A stretch of DNA of 64,000 nucleotides, taken from NCBI RefSeq assembly GCF_000315625.1, contig NW_005434663.1, forward strand, positions 153,337-217,336, written 5' to 3'. This DNA comes from Guillardia theta CCMP2712. Taxonomy: Eukaryota; Cryptophyceae; Pyrenomonadales; Geminigeraceae. The position numbers and the translations under genes are program-made. Positions 1 to 11,181 of the stretch are shown in pieces. How positions within the stretch are numbered: position 1 is the first letter of the stretch; each line of letters begins with the position of its first letter. The notes beneath the pieces are model-generated. The model was not told the DNA's origin. It searched no databases and saw only the letters and a program-made list of their open reading frames with translations.

Positions 1-27
1 GAGCAGATACCCAAAGCAACCTCAGAA

Positions 28-954
28 ATGATGGCACAACGTGCTTCGCTTGATTTTTCTCTCAAGGAAGTGCTTCCTGTGCAGGACCAATCTCTTCCTT
101 CGGTCGCCACTCCGGTAACTAAGGCTGTGCAGCCCATGATTGCTCCAAATAGCGAGGAAGAAGAAGCGGTCTTCCACAATGAAGTGCCAATGCAGGGTAG
201 AGCAAGAGTTTCTGGAACTTTCGATCGCAGGAAGGTCAAGCGCAACATTGCGATCAAGAGATCCCAGGATACCTTTGTAGAAGAGCATGTCGAACCTCCC
301 AAAGCTCATGAGAACGATGCCGTCAAGCGTCCTGTCACTGCTTTGTACAACTCATGGGCTGCAGATGGACGAGATATTGTGATGGAGCTTACTCACTCGG
401 CTACGTTTGAAGAGATGTGGGAGTTTATCTTGGAAACCAAGGGTTCTTCCAAAAAGAAGTTCTCAGTGATCGATGCTGGATGCGGGAACGGTTGGGCAGT
501 TCGGAAGATGGCTGAACATCCCCAATGCTCTGAGGTTCACGGAGTGGATGGCGCAGCCTTGATGATCGAAAAAGCTCAGTCCCTAGACGAAGATAATGAG
601 AAGACCTCGTACTCCATTCAAGACATCCAATACTGGACACCTGAGCAATCTGTTGACGTCGTGACGCTAGTCGAAGTTCTGTACTTTCTCGACAATCCTG
701 AGAGAACAGTGAAGCACATTTCAGAATCTTGGTTGAAGAAAGGGGGCCGATTTATTGCAAGCTTGGACTGCTATCGTGAGAATAAGTTGTCACATTCGTG
801 GGAGGATGATCTCGGCATTCAGATGCACTGCATGTCTGAGAAAGCATGGGACAGAGTCTTGAAAGCAGCGGGACTGACTGACGTGAAGGTCTGGCGTGCA
901 AAACCAACAGGACCATGGCAAGGAACTTTAATCGTAACAGGTGTGAAAAGATGA
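28..954 (+). CDS. Class I SAM-dependent methyltransferase
   Basis: A 308-codon open frame encodes a Rossmann-fold methyltransferase. Motif I (VIDAGCGNGW, about residues 148-157) is the SAM-binding loop. It is followed by an acidic beta-2 end (EVHGVDGA), the motif IV region (DVVTLVEVLYFLDNP) and a late motif (LKKGGRFIASL), in the order expected for the Methyltransf_11/25 group. The first 100 residues are charged and low in structure and could be a leader or linker. The frame is also open upstream of the first ATG to the window edge, so the true start may lie outside. The substrate cannot be told from the sequence. Nothing links it to the downstream ankyrin gene, which runs the other way. Confidence 0.8.
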   Translation: MMAQRASLDFSLKEVLPVQDQSLPSVATPVTKAVQPMIAPNSEEEEAVFHNEVPMQGRARVSGTFDRRKVKRNIAIKRSQDTFVEEHVEPPKAHENDAVKRPVTALYNSWAADGRDIVMELTHSATFEEMWEFILETKGSSKKKFSVIDAGCGNGWAVRKMAEHPQCSEVHGVDGAALMIEKAQSLDEDNEKTSYSIQDIQYWTPEQSVDVVTLVEVLYFLDNPERTVKHISESWLKKGGRFIASLDCYRENKLSHSWEDDLGIQMHCMSEKAWDRVLKAAGLTDVKVWRAKPTGPWQGTLIVTGVKR

Positions 955-1300
955 AAGATATCGGTTATTTCACCACAAGGAATAGACTTGTGATCTAGGT
1001 TTGAGAGATGGCCTCTCAAAATGTTTCTATAGAATTATTTGCTTATCAAAATTCTGTTGGAGGAAGTGGAGATGCATGGGAATGAATGTAAAACTTTGAA
1101 TCTCATTGCGGTTGTGTTATTCATCACATTCCATCAACCCACTCATAGTAGTGTTGAGAGTCTCATTCGCGATGTTCTGAAATCTCTTCAGCGATCTCAA
1201 GGCTTCCTTTCTCGTTACCTCAAGAGGCAGCCCTCGCATGAGGCATGAGAGGATTTCAATGCTCTCCACTTCATCTGTCTCATCTTGCCAACTTGTCAAC
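955..1300. other. Convergent 3' spacer, no gene seen
   Basis: This spacer lies between the stop of the methyltransferase and the stop of the ankyrin gene on the opposite strand. Small frames occur on both strands, but none has a recognisable motif. It probably holds both 3' untranslated regions. Confidence 0.5.
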
Positions 1301-2087
1301 TCAACAACATCCACAAGTTTCAAACTCACTCGCCCACTCCAGCGCTCTCCACCCTCGCGCACACCTCTGGTTAGGGTCAGCCCCTAGCTGACACCTGTAG
1401 AAGGTCAAAAGGGTCCAGATACGCAGCCCACGTACAGCAGCAGGATGCAACGGCCTTGGCCCCTCATAGCGCTGTACATCAAGGGCGTCAACCCCCCGCT
1501 CTTGGTCGCCGCGTTCACTTGAGCGCCTGCACATCTTCATCGTCCGCTCGGACCTCCTCGAGCTCCACCTGCACTGACGAGGTCTTTGATCAGAGCCTCT
1601 CCTCCTTCGCGGGCTGCGAGGTGCAGCGGCGTGTTGCCCTGCAGCCAGTCAGCGTTCAGCTGGCCAAGTCTCTGCTTACCTCTACATCAACTTCGTCCAC
1701 TGCAGCACCGGCAGCGAGGAGCGTGCGGCCGATCAAGCTCAAACCTGCGGCTGCACGCTAAAGGAGGATGATTGGCAGTGAGTCCAAGAACCTCGGAAGC
1801 TTGCTAGATGGAGCGGGGTGAGCAAATTACAATTCTTGACGTTCACATCAGCGCCGAGTTCGATTAGAGCACACACTGAAGTCTGTGAGCTTGTCAAGGC
1901 AGACGAGCGAGATGCAACGCAAGGGTAGCAAGAGACGCACGTGCTCCTCGTAGAAACAAGCGGCAAGCAGCGGATTCTCCTCGCCCCTCACAGTAAACGC
2001 GTCGAGTTCGATTCCTTGTGCTGCCAGTCGTCTGATCTCACTGTCCTGCCCTTGTATGACTGCAGCCAACAGCCTGGCCGACAACAT
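1301..2087 (-). CDS. Ankyrin-repeat protein (multi-exon)
   Basis: Exons joined on the minus strand give a small ankyrin-repeat protein. The repeats read: LLAAVIQGQDSEIRRLAAQG; then after a short intron ALIELGADVNVKN with LLTPLHLASFRG; then LLAAGAAVDEVDVE joined to GNTPLHLAAREGGEALIKDL; then VSAGAQVNAATKSG with LTPLMYSAMRGQG; and finally CQLGADPNQRC with GWRALEWASEFE before the stop. The TPLHLA turns and GADVN loops are diagnostic. Five introns of about 40-55 nt each join in phase. The ATG at 2087 (MLSARLLAAVIQ) is chosen because the frame further upstream, to an ATG at 2255, is only translated CCCT microsatellite (Arg/Glu/Gly). The likely role is a protein-protein interaction scaffold; no partner is visible. 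Confidence 0.75.
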
Positions 2088-2097
2088 GACTAATGCA

Positions 2098-2212
2098 CCC
2101 CTCTCTCCCTCCCTCCCTCCCTCCCTCCCTCTCTCCCTCCCTCCCTCCCTCCCTCTCTCCCCCCCTCCCTCTCTCCCTCCGTCCCTCCCTCGCTCCCTCG
2201 CTCCCTCATCCT
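2098..2212. repeat. CCCT/CTCC microsatellite
   Basis: Imperfect tandem CCCT units lie just upstream of the ankyrin gene. They generate spurious Arg/Glu/Gly-rich or Pro/Ser-rich open frames on both strands. Confidence 0.9.
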
Positions 2213-3118
2213 TCTTACCCTTGCCTCTCCTCTGTTTGCTCGCCTTCGGGCTCATCTGACGAGAGGCTCTCCATTACTTTCTGCAATCTCCGTGAGGAAG
2301 TTGGAAGCTAAGACGTTGCCTCACCCATTCCGGGCATGCAGGCTGCAGATGGCCAAGCGTGTGACACAAGGAGCATCTTAAAGAGCAGACGTGAGGGAAG
2401 GGGGGAACGATGGAAGCAGCAGTTATATCTTTACATCTTGACAAGCTTCACTTCATCAGGACCTTCAAGAAAGGGATAAAGCGGAATGGTGGGCGGCATT
2501 TCTCCCACCATCTCGTCTTCTTCCTGCAAGGCAAGAGTTTCAATGCAGACCATTCTGAGCGCAGCGGTCGAACCTGCCCTCCTCTCAGCTTCAGCCTGGC
2601 GCTTGAGAGGAGGAAGAAGCATGGGAGAGGACGGAGATCTGGTCTCGAACTTGATCGAGATCCGAGAAGAACGGAAAGAGCGACAAGGATAACAAGAAGA
2701 GCTTTCCTTGATATCGCACTGGTGCACATGCTTGCATTCTCTACGGATTCAACAAGAGACAAGCCCGAGGGTCGACTATGGCGACTGCAACTTGCCGTTT
2801 GTCGTCATAGCCATTCCTCCTCTTGTCCTCCTCTTGTCCTCCTCTTGTCCTCCCCTTCCCCTCCTCTTGCCATGGATCAATTTACCGGCCCGCCTCAGAG
2901 GCATCCTCAAAGACTTGTGGTCCGCGCATGTCTCTGGGAGGAGCGTCTCCGTGTGCCGCTTTAGAGGAGGCGGGAGGGAGGCAACAGAGTTGTATTGGTA
3001 GAAGTCTTCTTGCTTCCTCTACCTCCCTCAAGCTCCTCCCTCCTCTCCCTCTACCTCCCACAAGCTCCTCCCTCCTCTTCCCCTAACTTGGAGGCTCGCC
3101 GCTTCGATCCCGCGACTT
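2213..3118. other. Unassigned stretch, possible 3' end of the PDE gene
   Basis: No family match could be recognised. Minus-strand frames here (for example about 2800-3000) are open for up to about 60 codons and could be extra C-terminal exons of the upstream phosphodiesterase if the TAG at 3119 falls inside an intron. A CT-rich stretch at about 2815-2870 and 3010-3085 looks like intron or UTR sequence. Confidence 0.4.
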
Positions 3119-6100
3119 CTACGTCTTGGAGGCCAAGTTCCACTGCTTCTCCATCTCCTTCCAGTGGTCGCAGTTTGCCTGCACACCTGCCAAGGGCTCA
3201 GGCAGGTCGCAAGAGAGTCCAACACACTCACGATTGACAAGGACCTGACACTTGGGGAAGCACGCGGCCCACGTCTCAAACAGCGGCATGACGACGAAAT
3301 CAACGAAGCCGGGCTGAAGTTCAGGTCACTCAAGCGAAGAACTTCCAACAAGGTTTCTTGCCTGGGATCTGGTGACGCCAGGCTTCTCTCGGTCCATGAG
3401 GAAGGAAACCTGTAGCAGAGTCAAAACCCTCGTCCCCTTCCCCTTCCTCCTGCCATGTCATACCTTCAAGTCCCTGTGCTTCTCCAGGTCACCCTGACGC
3501 CACATCTCCTCTTCGAGTCTTTCTGCCCATCGGATGTGAACGTCGCGATCGGCGTACACATGCCCGATGTCCGCCACCTTGATCGCTCCCTGCAGGCTTT
3601 AAGTCCAAGCAGACACGAGCGACCTACTCGAACCTGAAGCACAAGAATCCTCAGGCTGTCAGGAGGCTCGTCCTCGATCTGATCGTCCGGATTTTCCATT
3701 CTCTTGAGCAGGTTTGTCTTCAGCTTTGACACGATGGCCTGTGTTGTGGTCAGACTCAAACGACATGCGGGGCAACAGAACCATGTGCTCTCCCATATCC
3801 GTCGCCAGCACCAGCTCAATCACTATCTTGCGGAATTGATTTCGTTGTGCTTCGGGCATGCGATGAAGGAAGTTGAAGTCATCTTGTCGCAAGATTCGGA
3901 AACTAGAAACAATCGTTTAGTTGAAAATGGTGGGCAACAAGTTCAGCGACTCACGCTGAGATGAGATGATGATTCTCGTTCGGGGACTTGTCATTGGAAT
4001 CGATCGCCCAGTCATGTTGCGTCTTGATCAGAAAGTCGTTGTTGAAACCTGGAACAAGCCTCAGTGTTGCGCAGAGCGATGGAATGTTCTACCGATGTGT
4101 TCAAAATCATGAATGCATGCCGAGAACAATCCTGCGAGTATCTCCATTTTCCCCACAAACTGATTCAATCCTCCCTTTAGCAGCTGCACCAAGTTAGATT
4201 TTTTTAATTGCTCTTCGAAATAAGATTTACCAGACAGTGCATGGATTGTACCACATCCGCAACGTGCGTTGCATTGTGGTAGGGATTGTCTTGCATGCCA
4301 CTCTCGATCGCTCGGAAAAAATTCATGAGCTTGACTTGATCCAGTTTGAACTCTTCTATCAAATTGTGCTTCGTGAACACGTGCCAGCAAATGACCTGTT
4401 CGTACGTCAACCTTCTGCCATTTGTCAAGAGACCAGCATACTTGTAGAGGCAATCCATCAGCCTCTCTTTCTAGATCAAATACCTGTACAAGTTCCACCA
4501 TAGTCATGTGCAAACTACCTCAGCCCTCCAAATTCTCACATTGAAATGCCAATCGTCGGCGGTGTCCAATACAGCACGTAGCCCTTGCAGCTGACACAAA
4601 GAAATTCAGAGAGATACGAGAATGAAAGCCTTCGCCAGCTGAGGGCGGGCGGGGGCAGAGAGGGAGTGCAGCACCTGATCTGCAATCAAGGAAGAGCTTC
4701 CGTAATCCGCAGACACTGCGCTAAGAAGGGATCGAGGACTTGAAGACCCTTCTGAACTCTTGTGCACAGATAGAGCACTTTCTCGACCTGGTTGGGCGTG
4801 AGAAGCTGAGAGTTGGCGTTCAACATTATCCACCAGGATTGTCGTAAACAAATTTCCAGTCTTCACCAAGAAGTACAGCAAGTGAACCCGCAACATCACT
4901 AACAACAGAGAGTGAGTCTACTTCCACCAAGCGCTGACTCACCTATCATGTTGAATCAAATCCTTTTGGGTCAAGGCGGACAATTCCATTCTCCCCAACT
5001 CGCCCTCCACCTGAGGTTCGAGGATGAATGAGTGTTGATGCACATTGTGATAAGAAGGGAAGAGCAAGGTGAAGACCTTTCTCAAATCCGTGACATTCTT
5101 GTGTGAGACCATGATGATTGGTTCGCCTGAATTCATGCAGTAAGCACAGCACATATCTTCAGCCAGACAGATACCAGTGAAGGGATCTTTCTGTCTTTGT
5201 GCAAAGACCCTGCAATACCTATTTCTGACAGTCAATATGAAGAAAATGCATCCCTACTCTATCGATGCATAGCTTTAAAACCAACCAAGTCTCTTCGGTC
5301 TGGTCATCAAGCTTCTTCTTGAGCGGGATATCCACCTGCGTCATTAGTTAGAGACTGGACCACGTTGCCACGAGTGTCTCCAACACCGACCTCGTATGTA
5401 GAACCGTCTTCGACGAGAGCTTCCATCTGCGTCAACGAACATTAGCATGTTTCTAATCTGACCCTGAGGAAGGAACCATCTTCATGTAGGCAGTCCTTCG
5501 CTCAGTCTGCGGATGAGCCTGAATCATCGTCAGATGATCATAGTGGATACAATGTCAACCACCTTGTTACTCTGGTGATTGCACTTCTCCGGGTCTGCCA
5601 GTCCATGCCTACAATTTAGGTCAGCTCTCTTGTTGTTGAAGGGTTATCGTAAAGACGAAGCTTGCACCTCTCATGCGCATCTTTCATACCAAAAATATCA
5701 CTTTGAAGCCAAATAGTCTGCGTGTGAGTCAGTTGACAAAGTATCGACCAAAGTGCAAAATTTACATCTCCAAACGCTGCAACGGCGGCAGGGTTGCTAG
5801 TGATCAGGTGACCATCAAAAGTGAAAAAGCCCATGGGGTATGGGGAACATTCCAGGAGAAAGGTCATGTATCTGAATAATAACAAACAAACAATGCATCA
5901 GCGCTTTGTAAAACAGGAACATTCATCATCTAGTGTCAGCACCTCATATGCGAGTCAAGCTGCCTTTGCAAGTCTTGTGGCAATCGCGTTATCATGACAG
6001 CCTTCTCACCCTCCTGTGGTCAGGAAAAAACATCAATTTGGAAGTCAAAATGAATGAATCAACAATGATTACATCAGAAGTGGTAGAGCTCTTGAAAATG

Positions 6101-6697
6101 ATCGGACTGCAGATCACTTCTCCGTGAGACTTGGTTTTTTCATTGTGACTCCTCTCAACAACCTGGTGAATCGCTTCAACAAGAGCACATTCCGCTTCAG
6201 AATGACCCACCACGTTGTTTTCTACTTGGACGAGTTGATAAACGTCGTCCTGTTTACACTTCACCTCAGGAGTGTCCTGGCACGGATCCTGAGGACATAT
6301 TTCAGCCGCATGACGCGGAAGAGTCAACGGTCACCTTAGCAATGAAGGCTTGGAGATCTAATCCTTTCTCTTTCAGATATCTCGAATTTGCCCATAAATT
6401 TCTTGGGGGATGACCAAAGTTGACAATTGAGATCAGCAATGGTGCCTGTTTACGCATTAGTTTTCTACAATAATTCCACCAATATAGGAATACAGCGTCC
6501 AATGCATTCAACTTGTCGATTTCAAGACAACCGGGCTGCTGCACTATCCCCGTCTTAGCTAGGACGGTTTCTGCCATCTGTTGATGCAATGCTCGCTTGC
6601 TCTCCCTCTCTCTCCAGCTTGCCCCTTGCACCAACTCGACCTGCTCACGGCTGCGTGTGACTGGAAACAGCAGAGAAACAATCTTGGTCGCGAGCAT
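3119..6697 (-). CDS. PAS-domain cyclic nucleotide phosphodiesterase (PDEase I)
   Basis: This multi-exon gene hydrolyses cAMP and/or cGMP. The catalytic domain is complete and in order. It has the metal motif [15 protein letters not shown] (about 4280), [10 protein letters not shown] (about 4110), [15 protein letters not shown] with [10 protein letters not shown] (about 4000), [16 protein letters not shown] (about 3820), [11 protein letters not shown] with [14 protein letters not shown] (about 3540), SFLMDRE (about 3400) and [14 protein letters not shown] (about 3290), ending NLASKT-stop. These match the two HD metal sites and the glutamine-switch region of the class I family. Upstream exons carry PAS-like sensors: [20 protein letters not shown] (about 5850) with the typical PAS tail [16 protein letters not shown] (about 5100), and a weaker one ([20 protein letters not shown]) near 6400. 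The LOV flavin-cysteine motif is not seen. The start at 6697 is the first ATG of the open exon; extra 5' exons are possible. Confidence 0.88.
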
Positions 6698-8302
6698 ATG
6701 ATTTACAGTTTGGTATAAGAACCAGGATGAAGACGATGAGAGAGCATTGGATTCTCACCTTTAGCTGCGCGTACGACTCTGTAGCTGACCGGGGAATAAG
6801 GCAGCTCTCGCAAGCAACTGGATGTCTGGTCCGAGCCCTGGCCTCTCACTTTGGGCTCATCGTCAAGGAAACGATGCACACTCTTCTCGGGTCAGTCTGT
6901 TGTTTGTCTTGTGCTCACAACTCCTCTCTTTCGCCTCTTGACATGTCCTCTTCAGTTGTCCACGATGCCTACACAGCCGCCATTGCGGCTTACCCCACCC
7001 CTACCCTATACCCCCATCCTTTTTGTGATCACTCTTCTCAGAACCCCCTACCCCCCCTTTCACCTTGAACAAGACCCATAATTCAGTGCTTTTCACGGAA
7101 TAACCCCACCCCTAGACATGGGACAAAAAATAGAAGGGACCCCTACCCTCATCCCCTTGCTCCCTTTTTACCCCTGCATACTACCCACCCAACCCCCTAA
7201 AATCCCTGAAGGGTCCTTTCGACTACCCTTACTAGGAAGAAACCTTTTCCTCGCCCCCTGGTGGTAACCTCGCGTATTAAAAATAATTTAGATACTAATT
7301 TTAGATTTTTTTCTGTCATCTTTTATACATAAAACTTTATTAAACATATATCTTTGTTTCACTTGGTACAGTCAACCAGTTTCGGCACAATTCACACAAT
7401 ACTTTTATTTTTCAAAGATACATCCGGGGATATTTCAAATTATCAGTGACTTTGTTTTTTCTATGTTCAAAAACTCGTCAGCTACCCCACCATAGTAAAT
7501 ATCAAGCGACCACCCACCTCTTTTAGAGGATCCGGCTAACTCCGATATCTACCACCCCCTTTTCCAGACCCCTGTCTATAACAACGAAAGGACCCCATCT
7601 TACACACCCCTATCTCGGGATCTCGGGGGGTCCTCCACAAACTTGTTTGGGAAGGTCGAACATGGTGAAGGTGACTGGTGGGAGTAGCTCGAGCTACAAC
7701 CGCAATGAAGGAGGGCGATGCACTCATTGTCTGAATCCCCGTAGATCATGTGAACTGAATCTCAGACCATCGTATCTTGAATACTCGCCACACCTTGAGA
7801 ACAAAGAATAACAGTTTGTATCTTATATTCATACTCTGAACACAAGGAGCGCAAGTGATTTGTTGATGCACGGTTGGTTCTCAAGACCAGTTACAAAACA
7901 CAAGAATTCTCGTGCTTCGGAAAGAGAATGGCTCGAATTTGAGCCTCCAGCCCCATTCCTCTTGTGTGAAGGCGGCCAACGACAGAGGAACAGCACTGAG
8001 GTTCTCTGGGGTCCTCATTCAGAAGACATGAGGATCATGAGTGACAGAATGATCATTAAAACATCATGCAGGAATGTTGCCAGTGTGTTTCTTGTGCTCA
8101 AATACATCTTAAAGATTCGTCGATGCCGATCTCGCGTTTGCCTGCCATTGTGAATCTGCCTGCATTTATAATCACCTCTCGCCAACATGAATCCATTTGA
8201 GTCTAGTGCACTAATAGCAAGTATGATTCCTTCTCGCAATATGAGCCGAATGCTTGCTATCATGCAGGTACTGATTCTGATGTTTGTGATTCTACACACA
8301 GC
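6698..8302. other. Intergenic spacer with C-rich block and AT-rich core
   Basis: This spacer separates the phosphodiesterase from the AlkB-type gene. It contains a C-rich ACCCC block (6985-7260) followed by an AT-rich tract (about 7270-7480) much poorer in GC than the surroundings. Short frames at 7860-8153 and 8015-8395 have no recognisable motif. Confidence 0.5.
6985..7260. repeat. C-rich ACCCC/CCCCTACCC dispersed block
   Basis: Degenerate, non-phased runs of ACCCC, TACCCC and CACCCC recur on the plus strand. Similar blocks occur at about 34440-34560, 36525-36690 (opposite strand) and 39945-40335, so this is a dispersed sequence class, not a single tandem array. Confidence 0.6.
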
Positions 8303-10161
8303 ATGGGAACTAGGGATCGAGGAGAAGCCACTGAGCCGAGCAAGGTCCCACCTGAGAAGCTCTCCGACCTCCAGCCGGTGGATAGGATGCGTCATGAAAC
8401 CTTCAGGTGAGGGGCCACGGTGAGCTCGAGGAGAGGCTTCCTGTCTGCGTCAGCGGTACAAGAGGTGTGTGCCGCCGTTTTGCTGCATGCCATATATTGG
8501 CGGTTACGTTTGTAACTGCCAAAACATTGGAAACATGCAAGGCGGATGAAGCGGAGGCAACGAGAAGGCAAGGTGAGGGGAGGAGAGAGGAAAGTGAAGA
8601 GAGAGGAGAGGGAATGGTCAGAAGACACGCGAGGAAGACGACGGGGAGCGAGGGGAGATCAAAAAGTTGCCAAGTCGAAGGAAGATCATGAGGGTGAGGA
8701 CAAAAACAGCAGGACCAGGTCGAGCAGCGATGTTCAGATTGAGGTTGATAATATAGCTTTATGATATTTAAAAGGCCTTGAAGTGTGCTGACAGCAACCT
8801 GAAACTTTGTATGTTTTCCCCAGACACCTGACAAGACTTCTAGCAAGCTACTCAGAACTGAAACTGTGAGTCTTGCGGTTGTGCGGTGAAATCTGACCCC
8901 TTCCTAAAGGGTTCGTCGTTTGGTGATTGTCCCGTGTGTTCGAAGAGAGGTACTCTAGCTCCTGGTACATTGACGGATGATGTTGGAGCGGCAGTCCCGT
9001 TGTCCCTGCTCTACACGGATCACCTCTTTTCCTCCGCGTGCAAGAATGAAGAGGTGAGGAACGTTGGGTCTGGACGGGTGAGCATGAAAGAGTCTGCTGA
9101 GGTCGATTCTTCTCCCGCCCAACGTAAGGATTCTGCGGAGAAGGAAGAGCGGATTCCTGCAGTCAGAGGAGTTGTTTGCTTGCAGTCTGGTAGACCTGCC
9201 GTTCTGATCTGAAGCTCTCACCGCATCCTCAGACTTGCCCGGGCTCATGAAGCCGAAAGCGATCCGCGACGTCCCGGGGCTCTTCCAGTTTCCTGACTTC
9301 ATCACAGAAGATGAGGAAGGGTTGCTGCTGCAGAGCTTGGACACAGGGAACAAGTTAGATGTCTCTCCCCTCCCTCCGTTGGACTGAAGCAGCAGCAGGT
9401 GGCAACTGTCGTCCTTCAATGGGGAGTGCATGACGCAGCGGTGGGGAGTAGTCACAGACCTGAAGCGGAGGAGCGTCCGCCCTTGCAGCATCGAGCGAGG
9501 GGAGGAGGACCTCCCGAGTTTCTTGAGAGCGATCATCGAGAAATGGATCAACAGGTCGGGTAGCAGCAAGGTCGACCGAGGTTGATTCCCTTCAAGGTGC
9601 GAGGTGATCGCTCAGTTCCATCCTAACGAGGCCAACGCCAACTCCTACGAGAAGCACAAGGTAATGCCGCTGGGAAAAACGTCGAGAGAGATTGAGCGCC
9701 ATGCAGGGGCATTCGCTAGCAGCGCACTTTGACGACCGGTTCCTTTCAGGAGACATCCTAGTTAACCTCTCCTTGGGAGCAGGCAATCTTGAATCCTCCT
9801 CCTCCTCCTTTTCCTCGTCCTCGTCCTCGTCCTCGTCCCATTCCTCACCACCACCTCCTCTTCCTCCCTCTCCTACACCTCTGCCTCGTCCCCTTCCCAT
9901 CCATGAAATTTCTGCTAGATTGCCACATGACATTCGCAAGGAAAGACAAAATCAAGGTAGATTATCACTTCTCCTCCCGTCCCTCCCGTCCCATCCCACC
10001 TTTCTCCTCACCCTCCGCAGGTCCTGGTGCCCAGGAGAAGCCTCCAAGTAGTGACGGGCAGGGCGAGGTTTGAGCACACGCACGGCATCGACCTGGACGA
10101 CTTCCATGGCCCACGACGCGTGTCCATCACCTTCAGGAGAGCAAAACTCACTTGCACCTGA
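8303..10161 (+). CDS. AlkB-family 2OG-Fe(II) dioxygenase with N-terminal zinc-finger-like motif
   Basis: The gene probably encodes an oxidative demethylase of alkylated DNA, RNA or protein. In-phase exons (8824-8865, 8910-8949, 8995-9189, 9233 onward) give a Cys-x2-Cys ... His-x5-Cys motif (DCPVCSKR joined to VPLSLLYTDHLFSSAC) resembling a Rad18/UBZ4 ubiquitin-binding finger. A Ser/Lys linker follows, then the AlkB core: VPGLFQFPDFITEDEE, WQLSSFNGE, QFHPNEANANSYEKHK, GHSLAAHFDDRFLSGDI with LVNLSLGAG, then VPRRSLQVVTGRARFEHTHG and RRVSITFR. The HxD iron pair, the distal His and the 2-oxoglutarate-binding Arg (RRxSxTFR) are all present. One intron appears to use a GC-AG pair (about 9776-9920). 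The first exon is uncertain: the ATG at 8303 opens a plausible 34-codon exon ending at a GTGAGG donor, and the link to 8824 is not resolved. FAN1 follows 288 bp downstream on the same strand. Confidence 0.82.
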
Positions 10162-10449
10162 CATGCCATGAGCGCTGTTTCATCTAGATTAAAGTTGTCC
10201 GATGTCATGACGGACATGTCTCCTCACCGCCCATCTTCTCCTGCTCCTCCTCCCTCTCCCCCTCCACTCGCTGCCGCCTCCCCCACACCCCCGTTCCCCA
10301 TTTTACTTACTAGGGCTCTAGAGGGGCGGAAAGGAGGGAAAGGGGGGGAAGGAAGAGGGAAATAGTCAGGGCGGATCGGGGAGGGCGGGAGGAGGAGGGG
10401 AAGCGAGGGAGAGGACAGAGGAGAGGAGGAGAGAAAGGAGGATCAACGG

Positions 10450-10715
10450 ATGGGCAAGAAAGCAGGGAACAGAGGCGCGCGTGGGAAGCAGAAAGAGGAC
10501 GGGAGCAAGCTGGAGGAGGGCAAGGCTAGGACGATCAAAGATTTCTTTGGAAGCAAGGCATCGTCGGAGAGCACTGAGAGCCCGAGAACGAGGACGTCGC
10601 ATGAGATCTGCATCGAAGATGAGGAAGGAGGAGGAGCAGGAGGAGCAGGAGGAGCAGGAGGAGCAGGAGGAGCAGGAGGAGCAGGAGGAGGAGGAGGAGG
10701 AGCAGGAGGAGGAGG

Positions 10716-10757
<42 letters not shown>

Positions 10758-11113
10758 AGTGAAGGAAGAAAGGAAGCACCAGGAGGTAAGAGAAGTGATC
10801 TGCATCGATTCAGAGGGCGATCAGAACGAGGATGGTGGCGAGGAGGAGTTTCGTTTCATCTCAGAACGACCAGTACACCCACGCAAGAAGCAGAGCTACG
10901 GCAACTTCGGCGCTCTCGTCACCCTCAAGGAGCAGGAGCGCTACTGCCTGCTGTCTCCTGACGGCTGCTGCCTCCTGCCATGGTGGAGCCGAAGCTTTCG
11001 CATCGGGTACAGGAACGTGTTCTCAGATAGAAGACCCCCAGGCATTGGCGTTCATGCTCACACATGGGGGAAGTGCTCTAGTTTGGACGTCCCTTCCTTC
11101 CGTAGCATGGTAT

Positions 11114-11181
<68 letters not shown>

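Noticed and set aside
6985-7260. Telomere-like repeat relic
   Set aside because: The C-rich runs have no fixed unit or phase, unlike telomeric DNA.
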